Shown here in pieces: positions 1 to 8,886 of a DNA stretch of 40,082 nucleotides. The notes below the pieces were generated by a model, which had not been told where the DNA came from, made no database searches, and saw only the letters and a program-made list of their open reading frames with translations. Position numbers and translations under genes: made by a program. Source of the DNA: Clostridia bacterium (GTDB lineage: Bacteria > Bacillota > Clostridia > Lachnospirales > Lachnospiraceae); contig QKAS01000013.1 of NCBI GenBank assembly GCA_003246295.1, forward strand, positions 1 to 40,082, in the 5' to 3' direction. Each line of letters begins with the position of its first letter. Position 1 is the stretch's first letter.

Positions 1-39
1 TAACTTAGAATAACAATCTGACCGATAATATGAATTTTT

Positions 40-60
40 AAAAGCACCCTTGAGGAGCTT
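40..60 (-). other. Short hairpin downstream of riboswitch leader
   Basis: AAAGC and GCTTT arms enclose two more G-C pairs across a mismatch, giving a small symmetrical hairpin. On the minus strand it is followed by TTTTAAAAA. It could be a weak terminator of the riboswitch-controlled transcript or chance. The reading frame that the riboswitch controls is not visible before the left edge. Confidence 0.25.
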
Positions 61-113
61 TATTAAAGTCAGCCATTTTCAGGTCAGAAAGAAAATATAA
101 ATATTTTGCTAAT

Positions 114-131
114 TTAGGGTTGACTTTTCAT
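114..131 (-). other. Five-codon mini-ORF with strong RBS
   Basis: An AAGGAG ribosome binding site at 139-144 sits 7 nt upstream of an ATG that opens a frame of only five codons (MKSQP, stop TAA). It lies immediately downstream of the riboswitch terminator, so it would be translated only on read-through. Neither alternative frame continues it into a longer protein. It may be a leader peptide, the remnant of a gene start, or chance. Confidence 0.25.
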
Positions 132-156
132 AGCTGGTCTCCTTCAAAAAAACGGC

Positions 157-188
157 AAAAAAAATCCCCCATATTCGCTAAGGAGAAT
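157..188 (-). terminator. Intrinsic terminator of c-di-GMP riboswitch
   Basis: On the minus strand ATTCTCC (182-188) pairs with GGGGGAT (164-170), allowing G-U pairs, and is followed by eight T residues (157-164). It starts directly after the riboswitch aptamer, so ligand binding can plausibly decide between termination and read-through toward the left edge. Confidence 0.8.
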
Positions 189-189
189 T

Positions 190-274
190 TGGTCTGCAAC
201 TGGCTGCCATCTTGAGTGTTTCAAGGAAGGCCCTAAGCTTTGCGTCCTTACTTTTCAGTAAGTTTGCCGATATA
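190..274 (-). promoter_or_regulatory. Cyclic di-GMP-I (GEMM-I) riboswitch aptamer
   Basis: Reading the minus strand from 274, the sequence has the hallmark order of GEMM-I: GGCAAAC, then a CTTACT-GAAA-AGTAAG hairpin with a GAAA tetraloop, then GGACGCAAAGC, then a second hairpin (CTTGA-aacac-TCAAG) flanked by GGGCC and GGCAGCC. These are the conserved ligand-binding and tetraloop-receptor parts of the class I c-di-GMP aptamer. An intrinsic terminator follows directly. The controlled gene lies left of position 1. The element fits the many c-di-GMP enzymes between 26 and 39 kb, which would set its ligand level. Confidence 0.92.
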
Positions 275-301
275 TTTTATTGATTACTTTTACTATGTGT
301 T

Positions 302-330
302 AGTGTAAACTATTTTTATCTTTTATGCAA
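302..330 (-). promoter_or_regulatory. Candidate promoter for riboswitch transcript
   Basis: On the minus strand TTGCAT (325-330) and TACACT (302-307) are separated by 17 bp. The predicted start, around 295, leaves a short leader before the aptamer. The match to sigma-A consensus is moderate, so read-through from the AraC gene is an alternative. Confidence 0.5.
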
Positions 331-338
331 TACATTTT

Positions 339-1232
339 TCAGCCATTTTCTTTCCTGCTTTCCCGATATTCAAGTGGGGTTTGACTCATATATTTCCTGA
401 ATAATTTACAAAAGTAGCTGTTGCTGCTAAATCCTGTTTGTAGCGCGATTTCCACGACTGTCAAATTACTTGTTTCCAATAACTTTGCTGCAGCGGTAAT
501 GCGATGAGTCAACAGATACTCAAATGGAGACATTTTCAGTTTCCTCTGAAAACATCTACAGCATTCACTCTTACTAACATTAATCTCTTTGCAGATTTCT
601 TCTAACGATATCTTGTTCTGATAATTCCCCCTGATATATTCAATGGCGTGATATACTCTCTCTTCATCAATATCCTTGGGTTTGCTTGTCTGACTCTGGT
701 ATTTCCATCTTTTATCAATTAACTCAAACCAGATTTCACATAGAATATTATGAATTCTGTATTCAAATCCAAAATCAGCGCATTCATATAGGTCATAGAT
801 TTGATTTAATTGTTCTATTAAGCCAGATTGCCATCCTGCGTCCTGTCTGAATACTTCATAGAGCAGATTTCTATTATTAATAAATGGATCTACATATTTT
901 GAGGTCAGGTAAAACCCTTTTTCAATACCTAGGATGGAGGGGCTTGCTACAATTGTAAACATATATGCCGGTTGCTCACCAAGAGGTATCATACTATGTA
1001 AAACATTGGCATTGATCAGCATTCCTTCTCCTTCCTTTAAAAGAAAATTATCTGATACAATCGAAAACTGCACCTGCCCACTGGTTACGACAACAAACTC
1101 TACCTCTTCATGCCAATGCCATTGAATTTTCTGACCAACATATTTGGTAAAGTCGTTTTGATATACTTTCATTGGGAATCCGATATCTCCGTGCTTCACA
1201 TTTTCATGCAGCGAATTCTTGTTCATCTCCAT
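339..1232 (-). CDS. AraC-family transcriptional regulator, cupin-type
   Basis: A DNA-binding regulator of about 297 aa. The N-terminal half (residues about 20-110) is a cupin-like sensing domain with the HWHEEVEF motif typical of AraC proteins that bind sugars. The C-terminal 100 residues hold two helix-turn-helix motifs (SLEEICKEINVSKSECCRCF and VVEIALQTGFSSNSYFCKLF) ending in PLEYRESR. The gene is divergent from the GH31 alpha-xylosidase at 1365, so it probably activates that gene in response to a cognate sugar. The ATG at 1232 has an AAGGAG site 6 nt upstream; the ATG one codon earlier sits too close to it. Family is certain, ligand unknown. Confidence 0.93.
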   Translation of the reverse strand: MEMNKNSLHENVKHGDIGFPMKVYQNDFTKYVGQKIQWHWHEEVEFVVVTSGQVQFSIVSDNFLLKEGEGMLINANVLHSMIPLGEQPAYMFTIVASPSILGIEKGFYLTSKYVDPFINNRNLLYEVFRQDAGWQSGLIEQLNQIYDLYECADFGFEYRIHNILCEIWFELIDKRWKYQSQTSKPKDIDEERVYHAIEYIRGNYQNKISLEEICKEINVSKSECCRCFQRKLKMSPFEYLLTHRITAAAKLLETSNLTVVEIALQTGFSSNSYFCKLFRKYMSQTPLEYRESRKENG

Positions 1233-1296
1233 CATCCACTCCTTTCGCTAATATAATTATATAAAATGCAAATAAATAGGCTTGTTCTTTTTATTA

Positions 1297-1323
1297 TAGC
1301 TTATAAAATTATATCATAAGCTA
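1297..1323. promoter_or_regulatory. Inverted repeat in AraC/GH31 intergenic region
   Basis: TAGCTTAT and ATAAGCTA form perfect 8-bp arms separated by 11 bp between the divergent AraC and GH31 genes. It overlaps a weak candidate promoter for the GH31 gene (TTGTTC, 16 bp, TAAAAT). It is a candidate regulator-binding site. Confidence 0.35.
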
Positions 1324-1364
1324 CTGCAAAAACAAGTGAAACAGTGAACTGAAAGGAGTTTTTT

Positions 1365-3716
1365 ATGAAATTTAGTAATGGCTGCTGGGTAATGCAGGAA
1401 TCTATTGAATGCTTTTCCCCACAAGAGGCATATTTTGTGACTACAACAGATACCGAGGTATCAATAAATGCACCAACAACACGCATTCGTCATCGTGGCG
1501 ATACACTGGGCGGAGTGAATCTTACTATAAAAATTACATCCCCAATGAAAGATGTTCTCAGAGTCCAGACTTATCATCATATGGGTGCAAAACAGCAGGG
1601 CCCTGCGTTTGAACTGGAACAAACCAATACGCTCCCTCTTGATACAACAGAAAACGATGATCTATTACTGATTAAAAGTGGCAATCTCGAATTAGAAATC
1701 AATAAAAAAGACTGGAATATGACTTATAAACGCAACGGTTCTTTCCTGACAAAATCAGGAAGCAGAGATCTGGCTTTAATGAAAAAGAATTGGCGTGGAC
1801 TTGCCTATGAAACAAAAGGTGATACCGAGGATACTTTTATGCGTCAGCAATTAAGCTTGTCTGTGGGTGAACTCGTTTATGGTCTGGGAGAACGTTTTAC
1901 AGCATTTGTTAAAAACGGACAGAGCGTGGACATTTACAATGAAGATGGTGGAACCAGTACAGAACAGACTTACAAAAACATACCTTTTTACATCACGAAT
2001 AAAGGCTATGGTGTCTTTGTAAACCATCCCGAAAAAGTTTCGATGGAAATTGCTTCTGAATCTGTTGTAAAAGCCGAATTTTCAGTGGAGGGAGGCAGTC
2101 TTGACTACTATCTGATCGATGGACCTACCATGAAGGATGTCCTTCGTAAATACACAGATCTGACCGGTAAACCTTCACTTCCTCCGGCATGGACCTTTGG
2201 ACTTTGGTTATCCACATCCTTTACAACAAACTATGATGAAGCAACCGTTATGAGTTTTGTTGATGGAATGTTTGAACGCGGCATTCCACTCAGAACATTC
2301 CATTTTGACTGTTTCTGGATGAAAGAATTCCATTGGAGCGATCTTGTATGGGACAGCCGTGTATTCCCTGATCCTCAGGGACTTCTTAACAGATTGAAAG
2401 CAAAAGGATTAAATATCTGTGTTTGGATCAATTCTTATATCGCTCAGGAATCCAGACTTTTCTGGGAAGGCAAAGAAAAGGGATATTTAGTAAAGCGTCC
2501 AAATGGAGATGTATGGCAATGGGATATGTGGCAGCCTGGTATGGCACTTGTCGATTTCACAAATCCAGATGCCTGCATGTGGTTCCAAGATCATCTTGAA
2601 GTATTGTTAGATATGGGTGTTGATTGTTTTAAAACTGATTTCGGCGAGAGAATTCCTTTGGATGTTGTTTACCATGACGGTTCTGATCCAAAGAAGATGC
2701 ACAATTACTATACTTACCTATACAATAAATGTGTCTTTGATCTTCTTGAACGCAAACGCGGAAAAGGGGAAGCTGTATTGTTCGCACGTTCTGCAACAGC
2801 AGGCGGCCAAAAATTCCCGGTACACTGGGGCGGTGACTGCTGGTCAGATTATGAATCTATGGAAGAAAGTCTTCGTGGTGGTCTTTCTTTAATGATGTCA
2901 GGCTTTGGTTTCTGGGCACATGATATTGGCGGATTTGAGCAAACATCTACTGCTGATGTTTACAAACGCTGGGTTGCTTTTGGTTTATTGTCCTCACATA
3001 GTCGTCTTCACGGAAGTTCATCTTATCGTGTACCATGGACTTATGATGAGGAAGCTGTAGATGTCTTGCGCTTCTTTACAAAATTAAAAGCAAAGCTGAT
3101 GCCTTATTTATTCCAGACAGCAATCAACACCAGTCAGACAGGAATCTCTGTCATGAGAAGCATGGTTATGGAATTTATGGATGACAAGAACTGTTCTTAT
3201 CTGGATAAGCAATATTTACTTGGAGAATCTTTACTTGTTGCTCCAATTTTTAACGAAAACTCTATTGCAGAATTTTATTTGCCAGAAGGAAGCTGGACTG
3301 ATTTCTTCACAAATGACGTTTACGAGGGTGGAAAATGGTTCAAAGAAGATTGTGGATATCTGGACATTCCACTTATGGTAAGACCTGGTTCCATCATTGC
3401 GATCGGTAACCATGAAGAAGGACCTGAATATGATTATGCAGCAGATGTTGAACTACGTGCATATGCACTCATAGAAGGGGAGAAATCATGTGCTTCAGTC
3501 AGCAATATGAAATCAGAAACTGAGTTGACGGTTGAAATAATGAAGGAAAATCATATTGTATTTATTCATACAGAATCTTCAACACATAAAGAATATACGA
3601 TTCGCCTTGTTAATCTAAAAGTTTCCGATCTTACAGAAAGTACGATTAAAATAGACGGAAATGATACGCTGATTTCCTGTGTTGGAAATCAGAATATGAC
3701 ACTTCGCTTATCCTGA
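1365..3716 (+). CDS. GH31 alpha-xylosidase, YicI-like
   Basis: An intracellular retaining glycoside hydrolase of 783 aa, close to the usual length of YicI-type alpha-xylosidases, which remove alpha-1,6-xylosyl residues from oligosaccharides such as isoprimeverose units of xyloglucan. The sequence has the N-terminal beta-sandwich with VYGLGERF, then the catalytic barrel with the nucleophile in KTDFGERIP (Asp425) and the likely acid/base in HWGGDCWSD (Asp491), and C-terminal beta domains. KTDFGERIP is the YicI-type signature rather than that of alpha-glucosidases. There is no signal peptide. The start has GAAAGGAG upstream. It is divergent from the AraC regulator at 339, its likely controller. 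Substrate assignment is from family knowledge. Confidence 0.93.
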   Translation: MKFSNGCWVMQESIECFSPQEAYFVTTTDTEVSINAPTTRIRHRGDTLGGVNLTIKITSPMKDVLRVQTYHHMGAKQQGPAFELEQTNTLPLDTTENDDLLLIKSGNLELEINKKDWNMTYKRNGSFLTKSGSRDLALMKKNWRGLAYETKGDTEDTFMRQQLSLSVGELVYGLGERFTAFVKNGQSVDIYNEDGGTSTEQTYKNIPFYITNKGYGVFVNHPEKVSMEIASESVVKAEFSVEGGSLDYYLIDGPTMKDVLRKYTDLTGKPSLPPAWTFGLWLSTSFTTNYDEATVMSFVDGMFERGIPLRTFHFDCFWMKEFHWSDLVWDSRVFPDPQGLLNRLKAKGLNICVWINSYIAQESRLFWEGKEKGYLVKRPNGDVWQWDMWQPGMALVDFTNPDACMWFQDHLEVLLDMGVDCFKTDFGERIPLDVVYHDGSDPKKMHNYYTYLYNKCVFDLLERKRGKGEAVLFARSATAGGQKFPVHWGGDCWSDYESMEESLRGGLSLMMSGFGFWAHDIGGFEQTSTADVYKRWVAFGLLSSHSRLHGSSSYRVPWTYDEEAVDVLRFFTKLKAKLMPYLFQTAINTSQTGISVMRSMVMEFMDDKNCSYLDKQYLLGESLLVAPIFNENSIAEFYLPEGSWTDFFTNDVYEGGKWFKEDCGYLDIPLMVRPGSIIAIGNHEEGPEYDYAADVELRAYALIEGEKSCASVSNMKSETELTVEIMKENHIVFIHTESSTHKEYTIRLVNLKVSDLTESTIKIDGNDTLISCVGNQNMTLRLS

Positions 3717-3733
3717 TTACATAGGTTGCCTCA

Positions 3734-4618
3734 CTACACGGAAGAAGGGATGTCCACACGGATATCCTTTTTTCTTTCGCCAAGATATGCACCTGCCAGA
3801 ATAAAAACAACTCCTGTCAATTGTACCATCGTCATTCGTTCTCCTAAAAAGACCATTCCTAAAATAACTGCTGACAAGGGTTCCAAATATCCCAGAATGG
3901 CAACTGTTTGTATATTCAAATGAGGAATTGCTGAAAAATAAAGATAGCAGCCAAAACCTGTATTTACAATGCCAAGAATCAGCAATGAAACCCAACCTTT
4001 TCCTGTCAGGGTCGGTATGCTCCATCCTTTCATAAGTGCAAATAACATAACCACGCCAAATGCTCCTAACATTTGGTATAATGCGCATTCAATTCCTTCT
4101 ACTTTTTTGTTTTTTCTTCCTAAGATAATCATAAGTGCATAACAGATTGCAGCAGATAATCCAGCAATCACACCTCGTACTGCAACAGTCTGATTCATTG
4201 TCTGTATCATCAGAAATACCATACCGACTAACACAATGAAAAAAGCACCAATTTTACTCTTATTAATTTTCTCGTTCAAACATAACGGCGCTGCCAGTAA
4301 AACAATCGCTGGCCCAAAATAATAAGTCATGGTCGCCATTCCCACCCCCAGTGATTGAAATGCATCATATAAAAACAGCCAGCCAAATCCCATTGCAACA
4401 CCTGAAAGAAAAAGCCAGAGCTTATCCGTCTTATTCTTATTCCACTGGATTCTTTTGTTTTTTATCATAAATGCTATAAATAAAACCACTGACCCCGAAA
4501 ATGTCCTGAATAATACTATAATCAGACTATCTGTTTTGACCTGACTGGCTAAAATTCCATTCATTCCAAACAATACCAATGATGTAATATATTTTAAAGT
4601 TTCTCTATTGTTTTCCAT
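3734..4618 (-). CDS. EamA/DMT-family membrane transporter
   Basis: A 294-aa integral membrane protein with about ten hydrophobic segments arranged as two EamA repeats, as in drug/metabolite transporters of the RhaT/YdcZ type. The second half carries the usual pattern GYLEPLSAVILGMVFLGERM. Members export amino acids, metabolites or drugs; the substrate cannot be read from the sequence. It is divergent from a LysR regulator at 4721 with a 102-bp intergenic region, a common regulator-exporter pair, so the LysR protein probably controls it. Its 3' end lies 17 bp from the convergent GH31 gene. Confidence 0.92.
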   Translation of the reverse strand: MENNRETLKYITSLVLFGMNGILASQVKTDSLIIVLFRTFSGSVVLFIAFMIKNKRIQWNKNKTDKLWLFLSGVAMGFGWLFLYDAFQSLGVGMATMTYYFGPAIVLLAAPLCLNEKINKSKIGAFFIVLVGMVFLMIQTMNQTVAVRGVIAGLSAAICYALMIILGRKNKKVEGIECALYQMLGAFGVVMLFALMKGWSIPTLTGKGWVSLLILGIVNTGFGCYLYFSAIPHLNIQTVAILGYLEPLSAVILGMVFLGERMTMVQLTGVVFILAGAYLGERKKDIRVDIPSSV

Positions 4619-4635
4619 GATAAACTCCTTCTTGC

Positions 4636-4672
4636 ATTTTGCATGAAAATACTATAACATTCAAAATAGTAT
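4636..4672. promoter_or_regulatory. Candidate LysR-type operator region
   Basis: The EamA/LysR intergenic region holds an interrupted palindrome ATTTT-GCATG-AAAAT (4636-4650), which fits the T-N11-A pattern of LysR-type boxes, and a second dyad ATACTA-N12-TAGTAT (4649-4672). The position between divergent regulator and target genes supports a regulatory role; the binding protein is inferred. Confidence 0.45.
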
Positions 4673-4720
4673 AATAATAACGAATGTTTATCATGTTATG
4701 CATGACAAAAAGGAATGTAT

Positions 4721-5590
4721 ATGAGTTTACAAAAATATCAGGCTTTCATTACTTCCATCGAATATGGAAGTATCACAAAAGCAGCGAATGTGCTTGGTTA
4801 TACACAGTCAGGGGTCAGCAGGATGATTCTTGAGTTAGAAAAGGAATGGAATCTTTCTTTGATAAAAAGAAGTAAGTCCGGTGTTTTTCTGACATCAGAT
4901 GGTCATAAATTATTTGATCAGATAAAAAGAATCTGTAATGAGCAACAGATTTTAAAACAATATATAGAAGACCTGAATGATTGTCAGTCAGGTCTTCTTA
5001 GAATTGGTGTATTCTCTTCTGTTGCTACACACTGGCTTCCCAATATCATGAAGCGTTATAAGAATGATTTCCCAAATATTCAAATTGAACTTTTGTTAGG
5101 GGATTACACGGAGATTGAAGAATGGATCCTTGAAGGTCGTGTTGACTTTGGATTTTTAAGACTACCTTCCCCTCAGAAGTTTGAAACACTTTCGATTGAG
5201 CCAAATGATAGATTAATGGTCATTCTTCCAAAAGATCATCCTCTTGCTGATTGTGAAAAATTCCCTATGCAAAAACTGGAAGAGTATCCTTTTATTTTGC
5301 TTGAAAAGGGAGTAAACGCTGAAATTTCAAGACTTTTTGAGCAGACTGGTATTCACCCTCAGATTAACTTCAAAACCTGGGATGATTATGCCATTATGTC
5401 AATGGTAGAAAATGGACTGGGTATTAGTATTCTACCTGAACTCATCTTATCACGAATTCCTTATCAGATTATCGCTAAAGAACTTGATACCCCTTTCTAT
5501 AGAAACATCGGGATTGCTATGCGTAGTCAGGAAAATCTGCCAAAATCTGCCAAAAAGTTCTTAGAATACCTTGCTTATCGCAATTGCTGA
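4721..5590 (+). CDS. LysR-family transcriptional regulator
   Basis: A 289-aa LysR-type regulator. Residues about 1-60 form the winged helix-turn-helix (SITKAANVLGYTQSGVSRMI). The rest is a periplasmic-binding-protein-like effector domain with LRIGVFSSVATHWLPNIM at its start. The ATG at 4721 is preferred because AAGGA lies 6 nt upstream; the ATG at 4715 directly abuts that site. It is divergent from the EamA exporter and convergent, only 5 bp apart, with the GH95 gene. The effector is unknown. Confidence 0.93.
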   Translation: MSLQKYQAFITSIEYGSITKAANVLGYTQSGVSRMILELEKEWNLSLIKRSKSGVFLTSDGHKLFDQIKRICNEQQILKQYIEDLNDCQSGLLRIGVFSSVATHWLPNIMKRYKNDFPNIQIELLLGDYTEIEEWILEGRVDFGFLRLPSPQKFETLSIEPNDRLMVILPKDHPLADCEKFPMQKLEEYPFILLEKGVNAEISRLFEQTGIHPQINFKTWDDYAIMSMVENGLGISILPELILSRIPYQIIAKELDTPFYRNIGIAMRSQENLPKSAKKFLEYLAYRNC

Positions 5591-5595
5591 TTTGA

Positions 5596-7938
5596 TCATT
5601 CTACAAGGCCATTTCCAAGATTTATAATCATTTCAACATCTGGTTCCAGACGAACTTGTATCAATGCATCCTTATACTTTAAATATACACATTTTGCTTT
5701 CTCAGACATTAGTTTTACTTCTATACTATTACCGTTAGATTCCCACCTAATATCTACCTTAATTCCCCCTTTTGCACATAATCCCTTTACATGTCCCTCT
5801 AACCACGTATCAGGGATTGCAGGAAGAATATGGATCCTATCATCGTGACTTTGCATAAGCATTTCCAGCACTGCTGTCGTAAATCCTGTATTTCCATCCA
5901 ACTCATATACATGGTCAAACGCACCTGCGCCTCTTGTTGGAGGGTGGTAAATCATATAATTTGGTTCTTTTAACGTCGTTATCATGCATTGTAGGTGATC
6001 TGCTGCCTGATTTCCATCATAAAGTCTTGCATGGTAGAGTGCCAATAGAGAACTTGCCCATCCTGTATTCTCCCATGTTTCACTCGGTATTATCTTTGAC
6101 TTAATGGTTTCCTTGACTGCTTTGGCAAGCAGAGGTGTGTTTTCATGATTTATCTGGTGAAAAGGATAGACACCAAGCAAGTGACTGGTATGTCTATGCT
6201 GTCTGTCCGGAACTTCTAAATTATTATAATACTCAGAGATTGTACCATCTTCAAGAATTCTATACTCTGGAAGTTTGTGAATGATATCATCAATCTGTTC
6301 CAATTCCTTTAATGTCTGCTCATTTTCCTGCAGTATTCCTTGTTTTATAAGAATATTACACATAAGAGAATATTCCATAAATAGTTCTCGGATCATGATC
6401 ATCTCATATGTGGGTGCAATGCTGATCTGATAACTTCTTCCTTCAACGCAAAATGAATTTTCCGGTGAAATTGATGGTCCACTCAAAAAAACACCTGCAT
6501 CATCCTGAAAGATATATTCCTTAAAAAATTCAACCGCTTCTTTGAATAATGGATAAATTCTATTTCGAAGAATTTTATTGTTTTCTGTATATAGATAGTA
6601 CTCCCAAAGATGTGTTAGAATCCAAATCCCTCCGGTTGGGCAAGGCGATATGGGTGAAGCCCAATAGGGTGCAGCATATCCCCAGGCATTCGATACGATT
6701 TCCCCAACCCATCCCTGAATCCCATAACAGGAAGTCGCAGTTTTGCGTCCTTCTGGTACAAGTAATTTTTCTATCCAGAAAAACAGGGGTTCCATGGTCT
6801 CTGCCAATCCTGTTCCAAGCGCCGGCCAATAGTTCATCTGCGTGTTAATATCCAAATGCATGTCACAGGTCCATCCGATTCTGCATGCAACATTATCATT
6901 CCAAATCCCCTGCAAATGAGGCGGTAGTATTGAGTTCTTTCGGGCAGAGGACAACAACAAATACCTTCCATATTGGAATAGAAAGCTTACCTCCTCCTGT
7001 TGATGAATCTCAAGACGGCAGGCATTCATATATTTTCTAAAATCTTTACAATGCTCATTTCTAATGTGGTTCCTATCATGGCTATTCTGTTGAACACATG
7101 CCGCTATATCGGTAAGTGAAGATTCTATTGCCTTTTGCTCCTCTGCTTCTCTCTCGGCTGTGAGCAGACCTGCTTTTTTCAGGTAATCCGTTTTCACGAA
7201 TAGATAACTATGCATCCATGTGCAGTTGTAAATTCTAACATTTTTTTGTTCTTTTTTTATTATCCCATCTGTATAAATATGAAGTGATCCTTCCAGATGA
7301 ACACCTGTCTGATTCTCACAATGCAACAATTCAAAGGCATTGGCGTCAAATTTCATCGTTGCACTCTGATCACCAAACCAGACTTCCTTCACTTCCCCAT
7401 GCGTCAAATCGGAAAGCTTGATAGAACAATCAAACATATTCTTGCTTTCAGATGAAACTACAAGGCATTTTTTTTTGAATGAGACATAAATTTCTTCTTT
7501 GACTTCTGTCTTTTTTTCATCAGAAAGTAATATTTTTCTTTCAGCAATTCCACAGTCAATTCGAAGTCTTCTGTAGATAAGGCTGGCCTGCGACTTTTCA
7601 TTTCCATAATTTATTATCAGATTGCCTACCGGAAGATTCGTCCCATAGTCATTCTTTCTTCCAATAAACCCTTCTGCATATTCATGGACCTTTTTATAAT
7701 CTCCCTGAAGTGCTGCTCTACGCATTTTATAAAATGAATGTGCAGCATCCTGTTTACAATTATCCTGATAAGGCGCGCCACTGAAAAACGTATTTTCAGA
7801 CAGTACGATTTTATTTTCCGGCACCGATCCATATACCATGGCGCCAATCTGTCCATTCCCGACCGGAAAGGCTTCTCCAAAACGTTTAGCGCCAATCTCA
7901 TCATACAGAGATGTCATTTGTTCTTCCCGTTTCATCAT
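5596..7938 (-). CDS. GH95 family alpha-L-fucosidase (or alpha-L-galactosidase)
   Basis: A roughly 780-aa inverting glycoside hydrolase of family GH95, which removes alpha-1,2-linked L-fucose (some members L-galactose) from glycan ends. An N-terminal beta domain begins with FGEAFPVGNGQIGAMVYG. The helical barrel shows DINTQMNYWPA (catalytic Asn region), SPENSF, HRHTSHLLGVYP and ELDGNTGFTTAVLEMLMQSH, the last being a variant of the usual IDGNFG general-acid motif. There is no signal peptide, so it acts in the cytoplasm on imported oligosaccharides. The start is uncertain: the ATG at 7938 has GGTGG 8 nt upstream, and 7956 and 7917 are alternatives. It is the last gene downstream of the ABC operon, separated by a 15-bp repeat array. 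Confidence 0.9.
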   Translation of the reverse strand: MMKREEQMTSLYDEIGAKRFGEAFPVGNGQIGAMVYGSVPENKIVLSENTFFSGAPYQDNCKQDAAHSFYKMRRAALQGDYKKVHEYAEGFIGRKNDYGTNLPVGNLIINYGNEKSQASLIYRRLRIDCGIAERKILLSDEKKTEVKEEIYVSFKKKCLVVSSESKNMFDCSIKLSDLTHGEVKEVWFGDQSATMKFDANAFELLHCENQTGVHLEGSLHIYTDGIIKKEQKNVRIYNCTWMHSYLFVKTDYLKKAGLLTAEREAEEQKAIESSLTDIAACVQQNSHDRNHIRNEHCKDFRKYMNACRLEIHQQEEVSFLFQYGRYLLLSSARKNSILPPHLQGIWNDNVACRIGWTCDMHLDINTQMNYWPALGTGLAETMEPLFFWIEKLLVPEGRKTATSCYGIQGWVGEIVSNAWGYAAPYWASPISPCPTGGIWILTHLWEYYLYTENNKILRNRIYPLFKEAVEFFKEYIFQDDAGVFLSGPSISPENSFCVEGRSYQISIAPTYEMIMIRELFMEYSLMCNILIKQGILQENEQTLKELEQIDDIIHKLPEYRILEDGTISEYYNNLEVPDRQHRHTSHLLGVYPFHQINHENTPLLAKAVKETIKSKIIPSETWENTGWASSLLALYHARLYDGNQAADHLQCMITTLKEPNYMIYHPPTRGAGAFDHVYELDGNTGFTTAVLEMLMQSHDDRIHILPAIPDTWLEGHVKGLCAKGGIKVDIRWESNGNSIEVKLMSEKAKCVYLKYKDALIQVRLEPDVEMIINLGNGLVE

Positions 7939-7993
7939 CCAGCGTTCCACCTTCATTCTGATTTCAAATTTGATGACATTCTAAACTACTTCT

Positions 7994-8068
7994 TTGTTGT
8001 GCTCTTAATTGTTGTGCTCTTAATTGTTGAACTCTTATTTGTTGAACTCTTATTTGTTGTACTCTTAT
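7994..8068. repeat. Tandem array of five 15-bp repeats
   Basis: Five head-to-tail 15-bp units follow the plus-strand pattern TTGTTG(T/A)(G/A)CTCTTA(A/T), differing at only a few positions (two with TGCTCTTAA, two with AACTCTTAT, one with TACTCTTAT). On the minus strand the array starts at the stop codon of the MalG-like permease and fills much of the gap to the GH95 gene. Copy number may vary between strains and would change the spacing between the two genes. Confidence 0.93.
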
Positions 8069-8886
8069 TCTTTGACTGCACCGGAAGTCATGCCACTGAC
8101 AATGTATTTCTGACCAATCAAATAGACTAGAATGACTGGGAGACATGTCAGAATAATATCTGCAAAAATATAATTCCAATAGCTGGTATTCTTACCAAAG
8201 AACTGATAGACAGCCATCGTCATAGGAAAAAGCCGGCTTTTACTGGATAAATACAAAGGTGTTAAAAAGTCACTCCAGACACCCATAAACTGTAATATAA
8301 AACATGTAACAAGCGTTGGTTTTAATAATGGAACAATAATCCTAAAAAACAACGATAATGGACCCGCTCCATCAATGACAGCAGCCTCATCCATTTCCAC
8401 CGGTACAGAAATCACAAAGTTTCTGATAGTAAAGACACAGAACGGTATCATGGCACTTGTAAAAGTTATGACAATTCCCAATCTTGTATTGGTCAGATTC
8501 ATTGACTGAAACACTCTGACAAGGGTGACATAATTTACTGGAAAAAACAGACCGCAAATGACAAAATAATAAATGAAATTATTGAATCTGCTCCGTCTTC
8601 TGCATAATACAAACGCTGCCATCGCACAAAGAATTACACCAATAAAAGTAGCGCTCGAAGCATAGAGCATACTATTTAAAAAGCCTTGAACCAGTTTGCC
8701 CTTTTCTATCACTTCTGTATAATTACTGAACATCCATTTTGTAGGAAGTGCAAGACTCATTCTGGAAGCCTCTGCCTTTGTTTTAAAAGAGTTGATCAAA
8801 ACCATATAAAATGGTGCTACTACTATCAGGCATAGCAATATACACAGAATCTGTTTCCAGATTGACTGAAGAATTTTTTTATTCAT
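8065..8886 (-). CDS. ABC sugar transporter permease, MalG-like
   Basis: A 273-aa inner-membrane component of a CUT1 carbohydrate importer with six predicted membrane helices. The cytoplasmic EAA loop that contacts the ATPase reads EMDEAAVIDGAGPLSLFFRI (residues about 175-195). The start ATG overlaps the stop of the MalF-like gene by one base (TAATG), so the two are translationally coupled. No ATPase gene is nearby; systems of this type commonly use a shared MsmK-like ATPase encoded elsewhere. The stop codon lies inside the first unit of a 15-bp repeat array. Confidence 0.96.
   Translation of the reverse strand: MNKKILQSIWKQILCILLCLIVVAPFYMVLINSFKTKAEASRMSLALPTKWMFSNYTEVIEKGKLVQGFLNSMLYASSATFIGVILCAMAAFVLCRRRSRFNNFIYYFVICGLFFPVNYVTLVRVFQSMNLTNTRLGIVITFTSAMIPFCVFTIRNFVISVPVEMDEAAVIDGAGPLSLFFRIIVPLLKPTLVTCFILQFMGVWSDFLTPLYLSSKSRLFPMTMAVYQFFGKNTSYWNYIFADIILTCLPVILVYLIGQKYIVSGMTSGAVKE

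Noticed and set aside
3730..3775. Terminator between the first GH31 gene and the EamA gene
   Set aside because: The AAGGGAT/ATATCCTT arms before TTTTTT pair imperfectly, so the call is too weak.
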